NCBI GenBank assembly: GCA_948946035.1
Contig: CARBKU010000037.1
Coordinates: forward strand, 1-8,977
Length of the DNA stretch: 8,977 bases
Reading direction: 5' to 3'
Source of the DNA: an uncultured Clostridia bacterium
GTDB taxonomy: Bacteria; Bacillota; Clostridia; TANB77; CAG-508
Shown here: one piece after another, positions 1 to 5,555 of the stretch
Layout of the letters: every line of letters begins with the position of its first letter
Numbering within the stretch: the first letter of the stretch is position 1
Made by a program: the position numbers and the translations under genes
The notes under the pieces: generated by a model
Told to the model about the DNA's origin: nothing
The model's input: the letters and a program-made list of their open reading frames with translations, nothing else
Database searches by the model: none

Positions 1-240
1 CTTCTAATAAAAAATGTGAAAATCAAACGAATGTAGAGTAATCAAGCTAGAAATTTTTAATTCATTTTTTGGAAAGATTTGTTAGCTATATGAAACGAAT
101 GAATTACAGATAAATTATGCGTTAGAAGTTTTGGTTATCTAATTAAACTGTGAATAGTAACATTTGAGCCTTACAACATATGGATAATCTGTGAATTATA
201 ACTTCTAATAGTTGGCTAATTGCTAAATATCAATAATTTA
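1..240. other. Intergenic stretch with no recognisable gene
   Basis: All frames on both strands are interrupted by frequent stops and no product could be recognised. A few short words recur (CTTCTAATA at 1-9 and 202-210, its inverse TTAGAAG near 123, and AAACGAATG near 25 and 95), but they are too short and irregular for a repeat array. This may be the decayed tail of an upstream gene or plain intergenic DNA. Confidence 0.5.
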
Positions 241-249
241 ATTGTCTTT

Positions 250-440
250 TTTAAGTTTCGACTTTTTTCAAGAGTAGGTTATAATATATGATTTTTTTAC
301 ACTTTGTGTGTCGCAACCTACAAAATTAAATTTCATATGTGGGTTGTTCCAATCGCACTCGCATAGCTCGTTTGGTCTCTTATGAAGTGTTTCAAAAATC
401 ATATATTATAACCTACTCTTGAAAAAAGTCGAAATTTAAA
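250..440. mobile_element. MITE-like element with 47-bp terminal inverted repeats and 9-bp target duplication
   Basis: The ends at 250-296 and 394-440 are inverted repeats of 47 bp with one mismatch (255 against 435), which is a G-U pair in RNA. The same 9 bases, ATTGTCTTT, flank the element at 241-249 and 441-449, starting exactly where the inverted repeat ends, as a transposition target duplication should. The 97-bp centre is richer in G+C than its surroundings. It can fold further: ACACTT (299-304) pairs with AAGTGT (385-390), and CAACCTAC (314-321) pairs with GTGGGTTG (339-346) with one G-U pair. No ORF of useful size is present, so movement would need a transposase from elsewhere. A 9-bp duplication occurs in several IS families, so the parent family is not identified. 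The alternative is a long transcribed hairpin acting as a terminator or small RNA. Confidence 0.7.
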
Positions 441-441
441 A

Positions 442-470
442 TTGTCTTTATATAGATTTTATGGTATAAA
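442..470 (+). promoter_or_regulatory. Candidate sigma-70-type promoter for rlmD
   Basis: TTGTCT (442-447) and TATAAA (465-470) are separated by 17 bp and match the -35 and -10 consensus at 4/6 and 5/6. The -35 box lies inside the right copy of the 9-bp target duplication, so insertion of the small element at 250-440 may have rebuilt or displaced the rlmD promoter. The DNA is AT-rich, so chance matches are possible. Confidence 0.35.
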
Positions 471-564
471 TAATGTTAAAAGTTGTATAAAAATTAAGAT
501 TTAATAAAATAAGTTAATGAATGGAAAAATATAATTAAAAATTTAATTAGTATGGGAGAATTAT

Positions 565-1932
565 ATGAATTTGGAGAAAAATCAAGAATATATAGTGGAT
601 ATAATTGATACTGGCTATCAAGGAGAAGGAATTGCCAAAATAGAAGGTATAACTGTGTTTATACCAAATGCAATAAAAGGAGAAAAAGTAAAAATAATAA
701 TTGTAAAAGTACTATCTTCACATGCATTTGGAAAAATAACAGAAATAATAAAAATGTCATCAAAAAGAAAAGAAAGTGATTGTATTACATATAAAAGATG
801 TGGAGGATGCAATTTAAGACATATTGAATATGACGAGACATTAAAAATGAAGCAGAATACAGTACAAAGCTTAGTTAATAAGACATTAAAAAACAAAATA
901 AAAGTACAAGAAATAATTGGTATGGAAAATCCATACCATTATAGAAATAAAGCTCAATATCCTTTAGGTAAGGATAAATCAGGTAAAAAGGTAATGGGAG
1001 TGTTTGCAAATAGAACACACGATATAATTCCTATTAATAAGTGTATGATACAAGATAAAAATACTGAAGAAATGGCAGAGTTTGTTTTTAATTTTATTGT
1101 GGAAAATAATATTAGTATATATGATGAACATACTAGAAAAGGTTTGGTAAGACATATTGTAACTAAAATAGGCAAAAAGACAAATGAAATGATGTGCATT
1201 ATTGTTATTAATGGAAATGAAATTCCAAAAGAAAAAGAACTTGTAAGTTCTGTAGTGAATAGGTTTCCTAATGTTAAATCAATTGTTAAAAATATTAATA
1301 ATAAAAATACTAATGTAATATTTGGTACTGAGAATTTTAATTTATATGGAAATGGTTATATTACAGATATTTTAGGCGATTTTACTTTTAAAATTTCTCC
1401 ACTTTCTTTTTATCAGATAAATCCTGTACAAGCACAGAAATTGTATGAATTAGGTGTTACTGGTGCAAATATTAGAAATACTGATGTTGTTTTTGATCTT
1501 TATTGTGGCATTGGAACTATTTCTTTGTTTATGTCTAAGTTTGCTAAGAAGGTTTACGGTATTGAAATTGTTGAAGAAGCAATTGCTATGGCTAAAGAAA
1601 ATGCTGAAATTAATAATGTATATAATACTGAATTTATTGCTGGCGATGTTGAAGTTGTTCTAACAGATTTGATTGATAATAAGAAGATAATTCCTGATAT
1701 TGTGTTGGTAGATCCTCCGAGAAAGGGGTTAGATGATATTAGTATTAATAATATTATGAGATTAAGACCTAAAAAGGTTATTTATATTAGTTGTAATCCT
1801 GCTACATTAGTGCGTGATTTAGCTAAATTGGAAGAAGAATATTGTATTAATAGTTTGAAGTGTGTGGATATGTTTCCTTTTACGAGCCACGTTGAATGTG
1901 TAACGGTGCTAAATTTAAGAAAAGACATATAA
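565..1932 (+). CDS. rlmD: 23S rRNA (uracil-5-)-methyltransferase, RumA/RlmD (RlmCD) family
   Basis: The enzyme transfers a methyl group from SAM to C5 of uracil in 23S rRNA; Gram-positive members may modify both U747 and U1939 (RlmCD). An N-terminal TRAM-like RNA-binding domain spans residues 1-60. C73, C79, C82 and C160 fit the [4Fe-4S] ligand pattern. The SAM site is DLYCGIGTIS (311-320), followed by DPPRKG (383-388), the catalytic Cys410 in SCNPATL, and Glu444 in HVEC. The length of 455 aa is normal. ATG 565 has GGGAGA five bases upstream. After HVECV the tail reads TVLNLRKDI instead of the usual VLMSR-type ending. This suggests that an element has integrated in the 3' end and replaced the last codons while keeping all catalytic residues. 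Codon choice changes inside the gene: ATA, GCA and ACA dominate at the 5' end, and ATT, GTT and ACT after about 1080. Confidence 0.95.
   Translation: MNLEKNQEYIVDIIDTGYQGEGIAKIEGITVFIPNAIKGEKVKIIIVKVLSSHAFGKITEIIKMSSKRKESDCITYKRCGGCNLRHIEYDETLKMKQNTVQSLVNKTLKNKIKVQEIIGMENPYHYRNKAQYPLGKDKSGKKVMGVFANRTHDIIPINKCMIQDKNTEEMAEFVFNFIVENNISIYDEHTRKGLVRHIVTKIGKKTNEMMCIIVINGNEIPKEKELVSSVVNRFPNVKSIVKNINNKNTNVIFGTENFNLYGNGYITDILGDFTFKISPLSFYQINPVQAQKLYELGVTGANIRNTDVVFDLYCGIGTISLFMSKFAKKVYGIEIVEEAIAMAKENAEINNVYNTEFIAGDVEVVLTDLIDNKKIIPDIVLVDPPRKGLDDISINNIMRLRPKKVIYISCNPATLVRDLAKLEEEYCINSLKCVDMFPFTSHVECVTVLNLRKDI
1888..1901. other. Candidate left attachment site (attL) in the 3' end of rlmD
   Basis: CACGTTGAATGTGT encodes the conserved HVECV near the RlmD C-terminus. 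The 3' end of rumA/rlmD is a known ICE integration hotspot, best described in streptococci. Here the protein departs from the family consensus directly after this word, and mobile-element genes begin downstream. The second copy (attR) and the integrase should lie beyond the right edge of the window, so the exact core cannot be fixed. Confidence 0.5.
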
Positions 1933-1991
1933 CCTTTGATACAAGCGAATTTTGGACAAAATGCAAAAAAGAAAAAATCACGAAAAAAAGT

Positions 1992-2026
1992 GTTAAAATT
2001 GCTAAAAAAAGCAAACTTAACATAAT
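1992..2026 (+). promoter_or_regulatory. Candidate promoter with overlapping imperfect palindrome (possible operator)
   Basis: TTGCTA (1999-2004) and CATAAT (2021-2026) are 16 bp apart and match -35/-10 at 4/6 and 5/6. The imperfect inverted repeat 1992-2003 / 2010-2021 (10 of 12 positions pair) covers the -35 box and spacer, as an operator would. Two direct copies of ATGCAAAAAA (1961-1970 and 2025-2034) flank it; they share ATGCAAAA with the iterons in the downstream replication gene, so they might be Rep autoregulation sites. On the minus strand the palindrome is followed by a T-run and could also be a leftward terminator. All of this is inferred from sequence shape in AT-rich DNA. Confidence 0.3.
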
Positions 2027-2110
2027 GCAAAAAATAATAGGGTAGACGGAGATATGTTTCTGTAACCGATAAAAATAAAAAAATAATTAAATAAAGTGCT
2101 TGTTACACAA

Positions 2111-2140
2111 GAGATAGAGTAGAAATACTTTATCTTTTTT
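2111..2140 (+). terminator. Intrinsic terminator or attenuator upstream of the replication operon
   Basis: GATAGAGTA (2113-2121) and TACTTTATC (2126-2134) form a 9-bp stem with one G-U pair, closed by a GAAA tetraloop and followed by six T (2135-2140). The stem can be lengthened by A-U and G-U pairs into the T-run. It could end transcripts from rlmD, whose own terminator would have been displaced by integration. Because it lies between the candidate promoter at 1999-2026 and the first operon gene, it could also act as an attenuator. Confidence 0.65.
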
Positions 2141-2170
2141 ATTTATAGAAAAAAGGAGTGTGAACAAAAA

Positions 2171-2272
2171 ATGTTGCAATTTATTTTAGGTATGATGGTA
2201 GGGGGAACTCTATCAATTTTTTTATATGCTTGTATATTAATTAATAAAGATGAAAATAAAAATAAGGAGTAA
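2171..2272 (+). CDS. 33-aa single-span membrane protein, DUF3789-like
   Basis: This is a tiny protein with one hydrophobic segment at residues 3-24, beginning LQFILGMMVGG, followed by a short charged tail rich in Lys, Asn, Asp and Glu. The start, glycine-rich turn and length recall the DUF3789 family found in Bacillota mobile elements; its function is unknown. A ribosome binding site (AAGGAGTG) ends about ten bases before ATG 2171. The stop overlaps the end of the AAGGAG site of the replication gene that follows, so the two are probably co-translated. It would sit in the cell membrane with a short cytoplasmic tail. Confidence 0.65.
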   Translation: MLQFILGMMVGGTLSIFLYACILINKDENKNKE

Positions 2273-2278
2273 TCTGTT

Positions 2279-3103
2279 ATGGAAAATATTTTTTCAGGTA
2301 GTTATTATGCAGTAATACCAGCATATATAAGATACAATAAAGAATTAAAATTTGCAGAAAGGCTAATGTATGGAGAAATAACAGCACTAAGTAATAAAGA
2401 AGGCTATTGTTTTGCAAGTAATAGATATTTTGCTGAATTATATGGAGTTAGTATAAGCACAATATCAAGGTGGATATCACATTTAGCAGAAATAGGAAGT
2501 TTACACATTGAAGTAATAAGAAATGACAAAAAGGAAATCATAGAAAGAAGAATCTATGTTGTAGATAACCCCTATATGCAAAATAATCAATACCCCTATG
2601 TGCAAAATAGTACATACCCTATATGCAAAAAGAGCAAAGATAATATTATAAATATTAATATGTTAGATAGTTTTTATAATTATATTATAAATAAAGAGGA
2701 AAAAATTCCAAAAGAATTTGAAAATTTAGAAATGCAAATATTAGATGTGCTAGAAAAATATGAAATGATATATCCAGAAGAAATAATAAATTGTATGAAA
2801 CCAGAAAATGTAGAAAAAATAAAAGTAATATCATATTCATTAGCACTAGCAATAAAAGAAAATGTTGGCTATTTGTTATATAAAATGAATAGGGAACAAA
2901 TAATTAGTCTATATGATGAATGTAAATTAAGAGAAACAGAATATAAAGAAACAGACAAGGAAATTCAAAGTTTTACTAATTATTATTATAAAAGTTTAAA
3001 AGGTCAATTATTAAAGGGCAAAGGTCCTTCTTTTTTTATGCCTAAAAACAAGAAAAATGAAAGTAAATCATCAGAAGAAGATGAAGAAGGAGAGGAAAGA
3101 TAG
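2279..3103 (+). CDS. HTH-domain replication initiator / replisome organiser-like protein
   Basis: Residues 8-92 resemble the HTH_36 winged-helix domain of plasmid, ICE and phage replication proteins: a VIPAYI start, then the helix-turn-helix FAELYGVSISTISRWISHLAEIGSL near residues 51-75 (split here by its two helices, FAELYG and TISRWISHLAEIG). The rest (130-250) is helical and not recognised, and the tail is acidic (SSEEDEEGEER). Residues 97-119 are encoded by three DNA repeats that look like iterons, with an AT-only stretch just downstream; in several replicons with this type of initiator the origin lies inside the initiator gene. ATG 2279 follows AAGGAG (2264-2269). The likely role is binding the repeats and starting replication of the excised element. 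A transcription-regulator role cannot be excluded. Confidence 0.65.
   Translation: MENIFSGSYYAVIPAYIRYNKELKFAERLMYGEITALSNKEGYCFASNRYFAELYGVSISTISRWISHLAEIGSLHIEVIRNDKKEIIERRIYVVDNPYMQNNQYPYVQNSTYPICKKSKDNIININMLDSFYNYIINKEEKIPKEFENLEMQILDVLEKYEMIYPEEIINCMKPENVEKIKVISYSLALAIKENVGYLLYKMNREQIISLYDECKLRETEYKETDKEIQSFTNYYYKSLKGQLLKGKGPSFFMPKNKKNESKSSEEDEEGEER
2568..2632 (+). repeat. Three iteron-like direct repeats inside the replication gene
   Basis: The copies are ACCCCTATATGCAAAATA (2568-2585), ACCCCTATGTGCAAAATA (2592-2609) and ACCCTATATGCAAAAAG (2616-2632). Their starts are exactly 24 bp apart, about two helical turns. Copies 1 and 2 are read in the same frame as PYMQN and PYVQN. Copy 3 has lost one C, so the same DNA word is read in a different frame as YPICKKS. 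The DNA word is kept while the peptide changes, which points to a DNA-level function such as initiator binding. Confidence 0.7.
2568..2695. other. Candidate replication origin (iterons plus AT-rich unwinding region)
   Basis: The three 24-bp-spaced repeats are followed at once by about 57 bases (2639-2695) with only three G or C. This is the usual arrangement of an iteron origin: initiator-binding repeats beside a DNA unwinding element. It lies inside the gene for the HTH replication protein. The whole window is AT-rich, so the AT-rich part alone is weak evidence; the regular repeats are the stronger part. Confidence 0.45.
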
Positions 3104-3105
3104 TT

Positions 3106-3375
3106 ATGAGGTATGCACAATTTAGTTTTATAGATGAAACATTTGGAGAAAGGATAGAATGTTTAATTATATGGGATGATGAAGAATTTATCATTATTTC
3201 AATGCAGGAAGAAGAAATAAAAATAAAAAAATATAGCGACATACAAGATTTTATTAAAGAATTTGTAAGTAACAAAAGTGAATTAGACTTTTTAAGAAAT
3301 TTAACAGTAGAACAAGAAAAAGATATTGAGAAATTGGAGGAAAAAATAAAATGGATGAAAAGAAAAAAACAATAA
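3106..3375 (+). CDS. Hypothetical 89-aa acidic protein with C-terminal coiled coil
   Basis: No family was recognised. Residues 1-45 look like alternating beta strands (FSFID, CLIIWDDEEFIIISM). The end (about 58-88) is a charged helix with spacing suited to a coiled coil and finishes in basic residues. ATG 3106 lies two bases after the replication gene stop and uses the purine-rich GGAGAGGAAAG at that gene's end as its ribosome binding site, so translational coupling is likely. Its last 25 bases overlap the next gene in another frame. Confidence 0.6.
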   Translation: MRYAQFSFIDETFGERIECLIIWDDEEFIIISMQEEEIKIKKYSDIQDFIKEFVSNKSELDFLRNLTVEQEKDIEKLEEKIKWMKRKKQ

Positions 3376-3722
3376 AATTTAAAGAATATGAATTATTTTT
3401 ACAAGTAAGTCAATATAGAAATACAGGGAATTTAGCACTATTAGCTTATACAGAAGAAGAACCTTATGGAGATATAACAATTAATTTGCCAGGTTATTCT
3501 GTTGATGAAGATGAAGGATTTATTAATTCTATAACAAAAGATTCTGGATTAGAGCAACAGTTGATAAAAGAAGGAATTATAGAAGAAGTAATAACTACTG
3601 TCAAATATAATATGGGAGAATATGACCTTGTTGCGTTTGATATGAAAAAACTAAAAGAATACGATCCAAAAGGAATAGAAGAATACGAAAATTTAATAGA
3701 AGATGAAGAAGAAATGGAATAA
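3351..3722 (+). CDS. DUF4313-like protein
   Basis: The 123-aa protein resembles DUF4313, a family of unknown function found in conjugative elements and prophages of Bacillota. The recognisable parts are the strand region YRNTGNLALLAYTEEEPYGD, the LPGY segment, and a C-terminal YDLVAFDMKKLKEYDPKG block near residues 90-107. It ends in a strongly acidic tail (IEDEEEME). The start overlaps the previous gene by 25 bases and is preceded by TTGGAGG (3335-3341), so the pair is probably coupled. The protein is acidic and probably cytoplasmic. No catalytic residues are evident. Confidence 0.7.
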   Translation: MDEKKKTIKFKEYELFLQVSQYRNTGNLALLAYTEEEPYGDITINLPGYSVDEDEGFINSITKDSGLEQQLIKEGIIEEVITTVKYNMGEYDLVAFDMKKLKEYDPKGIEEYENLIEDEEEME

Positions 3723-3750
3723 AAGAAAAACACTTAAAAAGGAGAAAAAA

Positions 3751-4464
3751 ATGATAGATACTAATGTAAAACATATTGTAAATTTTAGTGGTGGAAAAGA
3801 CAGTACAGCAATGTTGATTAGGATGTTAGAAGAAAATATGAAAGTAGATGAAATTATATTTTGTAAAGTAATGGCAACAAAGACAATTGGTGGAGAATTA
3901 CCAGAAATGTACGAATACATAGAGAAAATAGATAATTACATACAAGAAACATACAACAAGAAAATTACAGTAATTACACAAGAAAAATCATTTGAAGATT
4001 ATTTTTATACACAAAAGAAGCGAGGAAAGAACATAGGCACTATATATGGATTTCCACACGTTATAAGTTCATGGTGTAATGATAGACTAAAAGTCAGTAT
4101 ATTAAAAAAATATCTTAGAGGAAAAGAAAAATATATTAGTTATATAGGAATAGCAGCAGATGAAAAAGAAAGATTAGAAAGGCTAAAAGAAAATGAGTGT
4201 TCAATGTTAGAAAAGTGGGGAATGACAGAAAAGGACTGCTTAGAATTTTTAAAAGAAAGAAATTTGGAAAATCCATTATATGAAAAACACGATAGATTAG
4301 GTTGTTGGTTTTGTCCTAAACAAAGAATAGGAACACTTGAAATTCTTAAAAATGAATATCCAGAATTATGGGAAAAACTTTTGCAATGGCAAAGAGATTC
4401 GCCATACTCATTTAAACCGACAATGACAGTTTTTGATTTAGACAAAAGATTTACGAAAGAATAA
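3751..4464 (+). CDS. PAPS-reductase-fold PP-loop protein (adenine nucleotide alpha-hydrolase-like)
   Basis: A PP-loop SGGKDS at residues 13-18 is the ATP-binding signature of the PAPS reductase / ATP-pyrophosphatase fold. GGELPEMYEYI (47-57) corresponds to the family's GxExPxxxxYI segment, and YIGIAADEKERL (131-142) to its GIxxDE(S)xR segment. C109 in SWCNDRLK and the pair C185/C188 in CWFCP could hold zinc or an iron-sulphur cluster. The substrate is unknown. Such proteins are common in phages and ICEs and are often labelled PAPS reductase without evidence of sulphate reduction. DndC of phosphorothioate DNA modification shares the fold, but no other Dnd gene is here. An in-frame ATG at 3703 would overlap the previous gene; ATG 3751 is preferred because AAGGAG lies seven bases upstream. 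It is adjacent to two DNA methyltransferase genes, so a nucleotide or DNA-modification role is a guess worth testing. Confidence 0.75.
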   Translation: MIDTNVKHIVNFSGGKDSTAMLIRMLEENMKVDEIIFCKVMATKTIGGELPEMYEYIEKIDNYIQETYNKKITVITQEKSFEDYFYTQKKRGKNIGTIYGFPHVISSWCNDRLKVSILKKYLRGKEKYISYIGIAADEKERLERLKENECSMLEKWGMTEKDCLEFLKERNLENPLYEKHDRLGCWFCPKQRIGTLEILKNEYPELWEKLLQWQRDSPYSFKPTMTVFDLDKRFTKE

Positions 4465-4485
4465 AAATATAAAGGAGTACAAAAG

Positions 4486-5034
4486 ATGAAAGTTGATATA
4501 TATAATACAGATAAAAAATACAATGTTATTTATGCAGATCCACCATGGCATTATAGAACATGGCGAGATGGTAATGGTACAGCAAATAATCATTATCAAA
4601 CAATGAAAATAGAAGAAATAGTTGCAATGAAGAATACAATTCAGAATATATCTGAAAAAGATTGTGTTCTTTTTTTGTGGGTTACTTTTCCATGCCTATT
4701 AGAAGGGATTAAAACTTTACAAGAATGGGGATTTAAGTACAAAACATGTGGTTTTACTTGGGTTAAAAGAAATAAAGTAAGTGATAGTTGGTTCTTTGGA
4801 CTAGGTCATTGGACTAGAGCAAATGCAGAAATATGTTTAATTGCTACTAAAGGACACATAAAAAGAGTTTCAAATAAAGTAGCACAAATAGTAGATACAC
4901 ATATAGAAGAACATAGCAAAAAACCAGCAATAGTAAGAAAAAGAATAGTTGAATTAGTTGGAGATTTGCCACGAATTGAACTATTTGCAAGGCAAACAGC
5001 AGAAGGTTGGGATTGCTGGGGAAATGAGGTTTAA
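4486..5034 (+). CDS. MT-A70 family DNA N6-adenine methyltransferase
   Basis: The enzyme is expected to methylate adenine at N6 using SAM. The catalytic DPPW is at residues 18-21 (within VIYADPPWHYRTW), followed by NHYQTM (35-40), FLWVTFP, TWVK and the typical family end LFARQTAEGWDCWGNE. The 182 aa are complete for compact bacterial and phage members. No restriction endonuclease lies next to it, so it is an orphan methyltransferase that probably protects element DNA or affects gene control. ATG 4486 follows AAAGGAG with normal spacing. It lies between the PP-loop gene and an unknown acidic gene in the same operon. The target motif cannot be read from sequence. Confidence 0.92.
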   Translation: MKVDIYNTDKKYNVIYADPPWHYRTWRDGNGTANNHYQTMKIEEIVAMKNTIQNISEKDCVLFLWVTFPCLLEGIKTLQEWGFKYKTCGFTWVKRNKVSDSWFFGLGHWTRANAEICLIATKGHIKRVSNKVAQIVDTHIEEHSKKPAIVRKRIVELVGDLPRIELFARQTAEGWDCWGNEV

Positions 5035-5037
5035 AAA

Positions 5038-5523
5038 ATGAAAATAGTTGATCTTGATTTTAAAAAATTGTTTAGAAATTTAGAAAATAGTGCTATTAAC
5101 TATGGTGGAACAAGTAAAAGATACATAATGAGTAGTAAAGATGTTGTAAAATTAGAAGGATATATTTATGAACCAGGTTATAATTCTTTTTCAGCAACAC
5201 ATTCAATAGCACTAAATGAAGAAATGTTATTTGGTAAAGATGCTAAAAATGTTGGCCCATACCATAATGAAGTATATACATTTGGAAAATTCAATAGTGA
5301 TAAAGAAACAATTGAATATTTAAAACAATATTTTGGAGATAGAGAAATTATTATCAAATATGATGAGCAAACAGAAATTGAAAATGCAGAAATGTTATTT
5401 GGTAAAAATGCTGAAAATGTTGAACCAAACTACATTGATATAGAAGAAATACAAAGTTTTTTACAGCGATTTAAAAAATTATACGATAACAGTTTGATAG
5501 ATGAAGAGGAAGAAGTTGAATAA
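5038..5523 (+). CDS. Hypothetical 161-aa acidic protein with an internal duplication
   Basis: No family was recognised. A 13-residue unit is repeated: NEEMLFGKDAKNV (60-72) and NAEMLFGKNAENV (116-128), 56 residues apart. The DNA copies (5214-5254 and 5382-5422) match at 38 of 41 bases, so the duplication is either recent or constrained. The protein ends IDEEEEVE, close to the IEDEEEME end of the DUF4313-like protein. No signal peptide or membrane span is seen. ATG 5038 starts three bases after the MT-A70 stop, and the upstream GAGG at the end of that gene probably serves as ribosome binding site, so the two are likely coupled. Confidence 0.65.
   Translation: MKIVDLDFKKLFRNLENSAINYGGTSKRYIMSSKDVVKLEGYIYEPGYNSFSATHSIALNEEMLFGKDAKNVGPYHNEVYTFGKFNSDKETIEYLKQYFGDREIIIKYDEQTEIENAEMLFGKNAENVEPNYIDIEEIQSFLQRFKKLYDNSLIDEEEEVE
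5214..5422 (+). repeat. 41-bp in-frame direct repeat within the 161-aa gene
   Basis: The copies at 5214-5254 and 5382-5422 match at 38 of 41 positions with a 168-bp period, which is 56 codons. Two of the three differences change an acid or a lysine (D to N, K to E) and one changes E to A; the MLFGK core is identical in DNA. Recombination between the copies would remove 56 residues and keep the frame. Confidence 0.75.
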
Positions 5524-5555
5524 GTAAAAACATAAGAAAAAGGAGATAAATACAA

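Noticed and set aside
1..240. A repeat or CRISPR-like array from the recurring CTTCTAATA and AAACGAATG words
   Set aside because: Copies are short, few, irregularly spaced and partly inverted.
250..440. A plain intrinsic terminator at the long inverted repeat
   Set aside because: The 47-bp arms, 97-bp structured centre and exact 9-bp flanking duplication fit a transposed element better, although it might also stop transcription.
2048..2065. A leader peptide ATG-TTT-CTG-TAA behind GGAG
   Set aside because: Only three codons, and the ribosome binding site is too close to the ATG; this can easily occur by chance.
3703..3750. Longer start for the PP-loop protein at ATG 3703
   Set aside because: It would overlap the DUF4313-like gene and add a Lys-rich leader without a ribosome binding site; ATG 3751 has AAGGAG at good distance and puts the PP-loop near the N-terminus, as usual.
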